In this document: piece by piece, positions 13,330-18,346 of the stretch
How the letters are laid out: every line of letters begins with the position of its first letter
How positions within the stretch are numbered: the stretch's first letter is position 1
Notes under the pieces: model-generated
Told to the model about the DNA's origin: nothing
Seen by the model: the letters and a program-made list of their open reading frames with translations, nothing else
Databases searched by the model: none
Source: Phyllobacteriaceae bacterium
GTDB taxonomy: Bacteria > Pseudomonadota > Alphaproteobacteria > Rhizobiales > Devosiaceae
Reading direction: 5' to 3'
Length of the DNA stretch: 18,346 nucleotides
Assembly: GCA_012799265.1 (NCBI GenBank)
Contig: JAAZLP010000117.1
Coordinates: 1-18,346 of the forward strand
Made by a program: the position numbers and the translations under genes

Positions 13330-14655
13330 TTGAAGAGTTTTTCATCTACCAGTTTTGCTGGTCAGCATGCGGATGCGATGGCTCTTGCAAGAGCTGCGGT
13401 TGCCAAGAACCCTCAGGCACTGTTTACGGACTTTCAGTGGTTCCTCTACGAAGGCCGTGACACGGTCTTCTTTACGGCCTTTTCCACCCAGACCTATGAT
13501 CAGGACAGCCTGGGCAACATGGTGGCCGAGATGGTGGCTCTCGCGCCCCAACTGACACATGGTTTTAACGGCGCCCAGCCAGGTGAGCCCTTCCCCAAGC
13601 ACATTCTCGATGCGATTACCTCGGTGGAAATCGTCGATGAGTTTGATGGCTATCCGGACAAGTGGCTGAGCAGATCCAGCGACATCTTTGATCGCAAGGA
13701 CTTGCCGCTTTTCCGCGTCATGGCCGCGGTGCGCCGGGATGGACCCGATGCCCAGGGACGTGCATCGGTCTTGCAGGTCCGCTCGAGCCACGCGCTCCTC
13801 GAAGGGTCAGACTCGGCCCTGCTGACGCGCTCGGCCTCCGCTGGGCACGGCATTCAGTCCGACAAGTCAAACAAACTGCCCTTTGGCGACCGCTTCAAGC
13901 TGGCGGCCAAGGGCTGGATGACGACCTTCATCTATCTGGTCATGGCCAATATTCTGGCGCCCCGTGAAAAGCCGTGGGGCTTCCGGACGCTGGCGCTGGA
14001 GCGCCATCGCCTCCGGCGCCTCGCCAACAAGCTCGGCGTGCGACAGCGTTCGCTGATGTTCGCGCTGGTTACCCATGCCCTCAACGGCGAGGGTGCCGAA
14101 AAGCATTTGAGCAAGAAGGTGATCGGCGCCGCCTATACGATGCTGGACACCAAACGGAACAGCGCAGACGACGATTTCTTCCGCGTGCGCGCGCTTGAAG
14201 CCAAGTTCAAGGTGATGGACGATTTCGTGGAATATGTCCGCGCGGTCGACAATACCGTGGCCGGGATTGAGCAGAAGGACATCACGTCCTTCCAGGTCGT
14301 GATCAACGCCATGTTCAAGTCCATGCGGACGCTGAACCGGCTGATCCCTGCATTGCCGAACAAGCGCTTCTGGCGCTTTAATGGCGGTATGGACATCGTG
14401 CTGACGCTCGTGCCGCCGCACCGCACCTATGGGCCGATGACCCATGGCATGATTGAGCCGCTTTACTGCGGCGCCTGGCACACCGAGGTCAATATCTGCA
14501 CCTTCTGCCCCGGTCGGAAATATGTGACGCTCAATTTCTCCATGGAGCAGCGCCACATTGCCAATGTCGACAAGGTCGAGGCCTTGCTGGACGAGATCGA
14601 GCGGCGCGACGTCACTCCCCATGTGATGATGCCATCGGTTGAAAAGCTGCGCTAA
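13330..14655 (+). CDS. WS/DGAT-like (condensation-fold) acyltransferase homologue with altered active-site motif
   Basis: 441 residues from a TTG at 13330, with GGGGGA about 8 bases upstream; ATG 13378 is an alternative. The overall layout recalls wax ester synthase/diacylglycerol acyltransferases and other CoA-dependent acyltransferases: an N-terminal half ending in VLQVRSSHALLEGSDS (about 148-162) and a C-terminal half with NVCTFCPGRKYVTLNFS-like strands (about 388-404) near the end. The family's catalytic HHxxxDG appears here as SHALLEG, with His154 kept as the second His, Ser153 for the first and Glu158 for Asp. A hydrophobic segment at about 198-210 could touch the membrane. Activity and substrate are uncertain. 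It overlaps the convergent DUF4334 gene by its stop codon. Confidence 0.7.
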   Translation: MKSFSSTSFAGQHADAMALARAAVAKNPQALFTDFQWFLYEGRDTVFFTAFSTQTYDQDSLGNMVAEMVALAPQLTHGFNGAQPGEPFPKHILDAITSVEIVDEFDGYPDKWLSRSSDIFDRKDLPLFRVMAAVRRDGPDAQGRASVLQVRSSHALLEGSDSALLTRSASAGHGIQSDKSNKLPFGDRFKLAAKGWMTTFIYLVMANILAPREKPWGFRTLALERHRLRRLANKLGVRQRSLMFALVTHALNGEGAEKHLSKKVIGAAYTMLDTKRNSADDDFFRVRALEAKFKVMDDFVEYVRAVDNTVAGIEQKDITSFQVVINAMFKSMRTLNRLIPALPNKRFWRFNGGMDIVLTLVPPHRTYGPMTHGMIEPLYCGAWHTEVNICTFCPGRKYVTLNFSMEQRHIANVDKVEALLDEIERRDVTPHVMMPSVEKLR

Positions 14656-15206
14656 AGCTCGCGTCGCAGGACGAACATGAAGGGGGCCTCGTGCCCCCGC
14701 AGGTCCATGGCACCCGCAATCGTGTCCTCATCGACAGCTCGGAACGCGTCAATGATGGGCAGGGCGTCATATATCATCGCCGCTGAAACCACGCCGCGAA
14801 ACACCGTCATCCGGAGGCGCGCCTTCGGTTGTGTGGTTCCCGCAATGAGCGCGGCAGCGCGCAGGAGATTGGGGCTGACAATCCGATGGCTAAAGCCAAG
14901 TCCCCGGGTCAGGAGGCTCATGGGGATCCATGCCGGATCGATGGCAAATACGCCGCCACCGCGGCGGGAGAACAGCAGCGGATGGGCGCCGTCAGGGCCG
15001 TCGAAACGCTTGCCATACCAGCCCGCCTTGCTCAGCAGGCCGTCGAGCGGATGGCCGGTGGGAATTTCCGAGCCGCGCCAGCGTCCGAACATCTGCTCCA
15101 CGGCCACTGGCGGCAAGGCATCATACAATGAAAGCGCCGCGGCGCTGGTGGTGCCGCGCTCAAGTTCGGCCAGCCGGGTTGCGAATGGCTTTTCTTGTGC
15201 TGTCAT
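14652..15206 (-). CDS. GXWXG / DUF4334 domain protein
   Basis: 184 residues. The N-terminal domain holds GRWRG (41-45), the GXWXG signature, followed by GLLSKAGWYGKRF. The C-terminal DUF4334 part (about 128-184) reads RMTVFRGVVSAAMIYDALPIIDAFR and ends FMFVLRRE. The function of this family is not established; the compact beta-rich layout suggests a small-molecule (perhaps lipid) binding protein, which is inference. Cytoplasmic: no signal peptide. The ribosome site is weak (AAAGG about 12 bases upstream). It is divergent from the SDR gene, and its stop (14652-14654) overlaps the stop of the convergent acyltransferase homologue (14653-14655). Confidence 0.85.
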   Translation of the reverse strand: MTAQEKPFATRLAELERGTTSAAALSLYDALPPVAVEQMFGRWRGSEIPTGHPLDGLLSKAGWYGKRFDGPDGAHPLLFSRRGGGVFAIDPAWIPMSLLTRGLGFSHRIVSPNLLRAAALIAGTTQPKARLRMTVFRGVVSAAMIYDALPIIDAFRAVDEDTIAGAMDLRGHEAPFMFVLRREL

Positions 15207-15304
15207 CTCGATATGGTGCCTTTGTTGGTCTGCCGCAGCTCACTGCTGGGCCGGATTTGCCAGCCGCGTGACCAACCCTAGTCTAAACCAGTCGGAGATA
15301 GCCA

Positions 15305-16075
15305 TTGACCGAATTCGCCTCTTATCCAAGCCTGCGTGAGCGTGCCGTCGTCATATCGGGCGGCGCAACCGGCATCGGCGAGGCACTGGTCCGCCATTTC
15401 GCGGCGCAGGGCGCCAAAGTCGGGTTTGTCGATATCGCCGAAGAAGCGGGCGTGGCGCTGGCCAATGAACTAACCGCAGCAGGGCAGGTGGCGCGGTTCA
15501 CGCCCTGCAACGTGACCGACATAGAGGCCTATCAGGCCGCGATAGCCGGCTTTGCCGAGGATCATGGCGACGCTCTTGTGCTGGTCAACAACGCGGCCCA
15601 TGACCAGCGGCACGACTGGTCCGAAGTCACCTCCGACTATTGGGACGCCGCCATGGCGGTCAATCTCAAGCACTTCTTCTTTGCGGCCCAGGCCGTCGCG
15701 CCGGGTATGGCCAAGGCGGGTGGCGGCTCGATCATCAATTTTGGCTCGATAAGCTGGATGATCATGACGCCGTCGATTCCGATCTATGAGACGGCCAAGG
15801 CAGCGGTCCACGGTTTGACGCGCTCCATGGCGCGCGAACTGGGGCAATCTGGCATTCGCGTCAATTCACTCGTACCAGGCGCCGTGATCACCCAGCGGCA
15901 ACTGGATCTCTGGATCACCCCGGAATCGCTTGTTGCCATCGCCGAAAGTCAGGCGCTGCCGGGCAGGGTGATGCCGGCGGACTGCGCACGCATGGCGCTT
16001 TTCCTCGCCGCAGATGATAGCGCCATGATCTCTGGGCAGCATTTTCTGGTCGACGGTGGCTGGGCGAACACGTGA
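15305..16075 (+). CDS. SDR oxidoreductase, probable aldose (xylose/arabinose/galactose-type) 1-dehydrogenase
   Basis: 256 residues, classical SDR length. The TTG start at 15305 has GGAG 7 bases upstream. Motifs: cofactor loop GGATGIG (19-25), Asp43 at the end of beta2 (favouring NAD), NNAA (95-98), Asn120, Ser148, and Tyr161-x3-Lys165 (YETAK). The segments YPSLRERAVVISGG, VAPGM...GGGSIINFGSISW, and the C-terminal LVDGGW closely follow Caulobacter D-xylose dehydrogenase as I recall it. That enzyme oxidises the sugar to a lactone in the Weimberg pathway. A change near the substrate pocket (SISWMIMTPSIPIY where XylB has SISWHLGLEDLVLY) suggests a different sugar or alcohol. The gene stands alone. 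A lactonase-like gene lies 2 kb downstream on the other strand. Confidence 0.87.
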   Translation: MTEFASYPSLRERAVVISGGATGIGEALVRHFAAQGAKVGFVDIAEEAGVALANELTAAGQVARFTPCNVTDIEAYQAAIAGFAEDHGDALVLVNNAAHDQRHDWSEVTSDYWDAAMAVNLKHFFFAAQAVAPGMAKAGGGSIINFGSISWMIMTPSIPIYETAKAAVHGLTRSMARELGQSGIRVNSLVPGAVITQRQLDLWITPESLVAIAESQALPGRVMPADCARMALFLAADDSAMISGQHFLVDGGWANT

Positions 16076-16176
16076 GCCGTTCATCCCCCGTTCAGGCTCT
16101 TTCCGTCACCACGCTCCTGCCTTATTGAGTAGGCACCTACACTGCCACTCATCACGAATCCTTTAGGGGGATAGCA

Positions 16177-16842
16177 ATGAAGTCGAAGGTTCTCGTGGCT
16201 CTGGCCGCGACGCTGGCGCTGAGTGCCTGCACCACCACCAATCCCTATACCGGCCAGTCCCAGCTGTCGAACACAGCGGGCGGCGGCCTGCTTGGTGCCG
16301 GCGGCGGCGCTGTCGCAGGCGCGATTGTCGGTGCAGCGGTTGGCGGTGATCCGCGCGTGGGCGCTCTGATCGGCGCCGGCGTCGGTGGCCTCACCGGTGC
16401 TGCCATTGGCAACTACATGGATCAGCAGGAAGCCGAACTGCGCGCCCAGCTGCAGGGTACCGGCGTGTCGGTGACCCGCGTTGGCGACCAGATCATCCTC
16501 AACATGCCGTCCAACATCACCTTCGCCACCGACCAGTCGACCGTGCAGCCGCAGTTCAACCAGACGCTGGTCTCCGTTGGTCTCGTGCTCAAGAAGTTCG
16601 ACAAGACGATTGTCGACGTTTACGGCCACACCGACTCGACCGGCTCGAACGAGCACAACCTGGCGCTCAGCCAGCGTCGCGCTGTCTCTGTTGCGACCAT
16701 TCTGGCCAATCAGGGCATTGACCAGCGTCGCTTCTATATCGAGGGCAAGGGCTCCTCGAGCCCGATCGCGACCAATGCCACCGAGCAGGGCCGTGCCCAG
16801 AACCGTCGCGTCGAAATCCAGCTCTCGCCGATCCGCGGCTGA
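16177..16842 (+). CDS. OmpA-family outer-membrane lipoprotein with glycine zipper
   Basis: 221 residues. A lipoprotein signal peptide ends in LSAC, so Cys18 is the lipidated residue; the residue after it is not Asp, so sorting to the outer membrane is expected. Residues about 34-80 are a glycine-zipper stretch (GGGLLGAGGGAVAGAIVG and GALIGAGVGGLTGAAIG) that can pack in or against the membrane. The C-terminal OmpA domain (about 103-217) has FATDQSTV, the peptidoglycan-binding GHTDSTGSNEHN with Asp153, LSQRRA, and NRRVEI. The protein would tether the outer membrane to the cell wall. AGGGGG about 8 bases upstream sets the ATG at 16177. It is a single-gene unit with its own terminator. Confidence 0.95.
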   Translation: MKSKVLVALAATLALSACTTTNPYTGQSQLSNTAGGGLLGAGGGAVAGAIVGAAVGGDPRVGALIGAGVGGLTGAAIGNYMDQQEAELRAQLQGTGVSVTRVGDQIILNMPSNITFATDQSTVQPQFNQTLVSVGLVLKKFDKTIVDVYGHTDSTGSNEHNLALSQRRAVSVATILANQGIDQRRFYIEGKGSSSPIATNATEQGRAQNRRVEIQLSPIRG

Positions 16843-16860
16843 GAGAGCTTTCGCAAAACA

Positions 16861-16892
16861 AAAAAACGCGGCCTTTCGGGGCCGCGTTTTTT
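16861..16892. terminator. Bidirectional terminator of the OmpA lipoprotein gene and the small-gene pair
   Basis: AAAAAACGCGGCC (16861-16873), 6-base loop, GGCCGCGTTTTTT (16880-16892). There are T-runs on both strands. The TAA stop of the convergent small membrane protein (16891-16893) is formed by the last bases of the terminator, so that gene's coding sequence ends inside it. Confidence 0.93.
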
Positions 16893-17196
16893 ATTGCGTC
16901 GGGGGCAGGGCCGGGGTTTCGACCACCGGCGCCGAGGTTGGCGTACCCGGCTGCATGTCGGTGCCCGGGGCACCCGAGAACATCTGCATCACCAGCAGCA
17001 GGGCGACAATGATGGCAAGGGCAATGAGCCCATAGAGCCACCAATTGGTCGGGCCAGCGCCGCCAACCGAAGCCTCATGCTCACCGGCGACCTTGATGCC
17101 GGAGTCATCCGGAACATCGATCCGGGAACCCTTCTCATCCACGAGGAAGTCGACCTTCGCCAGCTCCGGGGAATGCGTGTCCTTGGTTTCGGCCAT
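16891..17196 (-). CDS. Small single-pass membrane protein, function unknown
   Basis: 101 residues from the ATG at 17196. The N-terminal half is charged and soluble, a transmembrane helix follows at about 51-72 (WWLYGLIALAIIVALLLVMQMF), then a Pro/Thr-rich tail (PGTPTSAPVVETPALPPTQ). With no cleavable signal, an N-in, tail-out topology is likely. The ATG shares its A with the TGA stop of the upstream gene (TGATG), which indicates translational coupling. A TTG three bases earlier is a possible alternative. Family not recognised. Confidence 0.8.
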   Translation of the reverse strand: MAETKDTHSPELAKVDFLVDEKGSRIDVPDDSGIKVAGEHEASVGGAGPTNWWLYGLIALAIIVALLLVMQMFSGAPGTDMQPGTPTSAPVVETPALPPTQ

Positions 17197-17453
17197 CAAT
17201 AATCTCCCTTGAATACGGTTTCCGTGCCGACGCCATTGGCAACGCCTTCACGGACATGGGCGATCGCCTCATCGATCTCCTGCGGATCGAACGCTACCGG
17301 ATCGCCCTCTGTCTGCGCGCCACTCGCCTCGGCCTTGATCTGATTGAGGAGCTCAAGCTTTTCGCGCGCGGTGAAAAGCGTGTGCTGCGCGATTGTCATT
17401 GGATGGAGCTGATCCTGCCCGCCCAGACGCTGTTTGAGAGTGTCAAAGACCAT
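17196..17453 (-). CDS. Small soluble protein, function unknown, coupled to the membrane protein gene
   Basis: 85 residues from the ATG at 17453, preceded by AAAGGAGA (about 6 bases), one of the best ribosome sites in the window; the frame is open to 17498 but nothing supports a longer form. The sequence is polar and mostly helical (MTIAQHTLFTAREKLELLNQ, then DPQEIDEAIAHVREGVANG). No signal peptide or membrane segment. Its stop overlaps the start of the membrane protein gene, so the two products are probably made in a fixed ratio and may interact. It is divergent from the PRC-barrel gene. Family not recognised. Confidence 0.75.
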   Translation of the reverse strand: MVFDTLKQRLGGQDQLHPMTIAQHTLFTAREKLELLNQIKAEASGAQTEGDPVAFDPQEIDEAIAHVREGVANGVGTETVFKGDY

Positions 17454-17627
17454 GGCTGTCTCCTTTCCCAGTGCGGGTGAACGTATCTTCAATCCCAATG
17501 CGAGCGGGCGCCGGGCGGTTCCGTCGACCGACTTTGGTGACAGGTGCGATCACGAATATCTCAAGTGCGAAACCCCAGCCGGATGAGCGCGTTGGTCTGG
17601 CACAACCCCCAATTCAGGAGGACGAAA

Positions 17628-18017
17628 ATGGCTTACGATGACGCACGAGTGGCAACCGCCGACCTCAAGGAAACCCATGACCTCATCGCTTCCGACAAGG
17701 TAGAGGGCACAAGGGTTTTCGATCCATCGGGACGGGACATCGGCGCTATTGAGCGCATCCTCGTCGAAAAGCGCAGCGGCAAGGTTTCCTACGCCGTGCT
17801 GAGCTTTGGCGGCTTCCTCGGCATCGGCACGGATCACTATCCGCTGCCCTGGTCCAAGCTGAATTATGACACGCAGCTGGGTGGCTACCGGGTGGATATC
17901 ACCAAGGAGCAGCTAGAAGGCGCGCCGCACTATGATCGCGAAAGCGACGATTACTGGACCGAAGAAAACGGCCGTCGCGTCCACGACTATTATGGCGTGA
18001 CCCCTTACTGGATCTGA
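17628..18017 (+). CDS. PRC-barrel domain protein
   Basis: 129 residues from the ATG at 17628, set by AGGAGGA about 5 bases upstream; the in-frame extension to 17544 is not supported. The PRC-barrel core (about 16-95) shows HDLIASDKVEGTRVFDPSG, IGAIERILVEKRSGKVSYAVLSFGGF (in part) and HYPLPWSKLNYD. The C-terminus (about 100-129) is rich in Tyr, Asp and Trp and ends YYGVTPYWI. PRC-barrels are small beta-barrels found in photosynthetic reaction centre H subunits and in RimM; stand-alone forms like this one are common in Hyphomicrobiales and their role is poorly defined, perhaps stress-linked. There is no signal peptide. It is a single-gene unit with its own terminator. Confidence 0.92.
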   Translation: MAYDDARVATADLKETHDLIASDKVEGTRVFDPSGRDIGAIERILVEKRSGKVSYAVLSFGGFLGIGTDHYPLPWSKLNYDTQLGGYRVDITKEQLEGAPHYDRESDDYWTEENGRRVHDYYGVTPYWI

Positions 18018-18051
18018 TCCAGCAACGGTTTTTCATGACCTGAATATTGCC

Positions 18052-18079
18052 ACCGGCGTCCCCTGGACGCCGGTTTTTT
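18052..18079 (+). terminator. Rho-independent terminator of the PRC-barrel gene
   Basis: ACCGGCGTCC (18052-18061), CCT loop, GGACGCCGGT (18065-18074), then a run of T to 18079. It is 35 bases after the PRC-barrel stop. The TAA stop of the convergent gene (18078-18080) overlaps the T-run; there is no T-run in the minus direction. Confidence 0.92.
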
Positions 18080-18346
18080 ACGCCGGCCCGGCGCCGCGTG
18101 CGTTCACATAAAGCGCGTAGAGAGACTGCGTGGCCGTGATGAAGAGCCGGTTCCGTCGTTGTCCACCAAAGGTCAGATTGGACACCACTTGCGGGACGCG
18201 GATGCGCCCGGTGAGCGATCCCTGCGGGTCAAAGACATGCACGGCCGGGCCGCCGGATGTCCACACCCAGCCGTCGCTGTCAACGCGGAAACCGTCCGGC
18301 ACCCCATAATCGAGAACCGCAAATTCGCGTCCATTGACGAGGCGCC
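18078..18346 (-). CDS. SMP-30/gluconolactonase-like beta-propeller protein (partial, N-terminus beyond window)
   Basis: The last 89 residues of a protein entering from the right edge. The sequence GVPDGFRVDSDGWVWTSGG, then VHVFDPQGSLTGRIRVP, VSNLTFGG and NRLFITATQSLYAL follows the last two blades of SMP-30/gluconolactonase/LRE proteins. The PDGFRVDSDGWVW segment is the usual place of a metal-binding Asp. These enzymes open sugar lactones with a divalent metal ion. The N-terminal metal ligands are outside the window, so activity cannot be judged. If active it could act after an aldose dehydrogenase such as the SDR at 15305. A GTG at 18302 is internal, not the start. Confidence 0.85.
   Translation of the reverse strand, partial: RLVNGREFAVLDYGVPDGFRVDSDGWVWTSGGPAVHVFDPQGSLTGRIRVPQVVSNLTFGGQRRNRLFITATQSLYALYVNARGAGPA

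Overview
The window is a compact, GC-rich stretch of chromosome with short intergenic gaps, many GTG and TTG starts, and genes on both strands. A class I 5-aminolevulinate synthase (hemA), a FixJ-type regulator, a NahK-like hybrid kinase and a Caulobacter-type aldose dehydrogenase point to an alphaproteobacterium. Hyphomicrobiales, perhaps near Devosia, is the best guess, but the genus is inference only. No tRNA, rRNA, CRISPR array, prophage, transposase or insertion sequence is visible.

Left part (1-6911). Four minus-strand genes come first: a membrane-anchored SH3 protein cut by the window edge, a periplasmic ankyrin protein, a small secreted protein and meso-diaminopimelate dehydrogenase (ddh). 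A plus-strand gene of unknown function ends in a strong hairpin facing a minus-strand YhgE-like membrane protein. A FAD/NAD(P)-binding oxidoreductase follows. It reads as a pseudogene (or an assembly problem) because its N-terminal and C-terminal parts lie in different frames. A secreted VanX/DdpX-type D-Ala-D-Ala dipeptidase closes this part. With ddh it gives two genes of peptidoglycan precursor metabolism within about 5 kb.

Middle part (7058-11689). A LOG-family protein is followed by two tiny overlapping-style genes, a soluble PAS hybrid histidine kinase (minus) and, divergently, the channel mscL with a textbook terminator. An unusually AT-rich leader with a 20-bp near-palindrome precedes a FixJ/LuxR-type regulator. 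Its receiver domain has Asn in place of the phospho-accepting Asp, so it probably does not work as a normal phosphorylation switch.

Right part (11690-18346). hemA and a WS/DGAT-like acyltransferase homologue are divergent across a 338-bp gap. The acyltransferase gene overlaps a DUF4334 gene tail to tail by its stop codons. Then come an aldose 1-dehydrogenase-like SDR, an OmpA-family glycine-zipper lipoprotein, a translationally coupled pair of small genes (one a single-pass membrane protein), a PRC-barrel protein, and a partial SMP-30/gluconolactonase-like gene. The SDR and the lactonase-like protein could act in sequence in sugar oxidation, but they are not adjacent. Several convergent pairs share bidirectional terminators, in two cases with a stop codon merged into the terminator.

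Most of the window is ordinary housekeeping and accessory chromosome. I see no clear new multi-gene system. The points most worth a second look are the Asp-less receiver regulator and its palindromic leader, the broken flavoprotein with its A8 tract, and the presence of ddh in this lineage.
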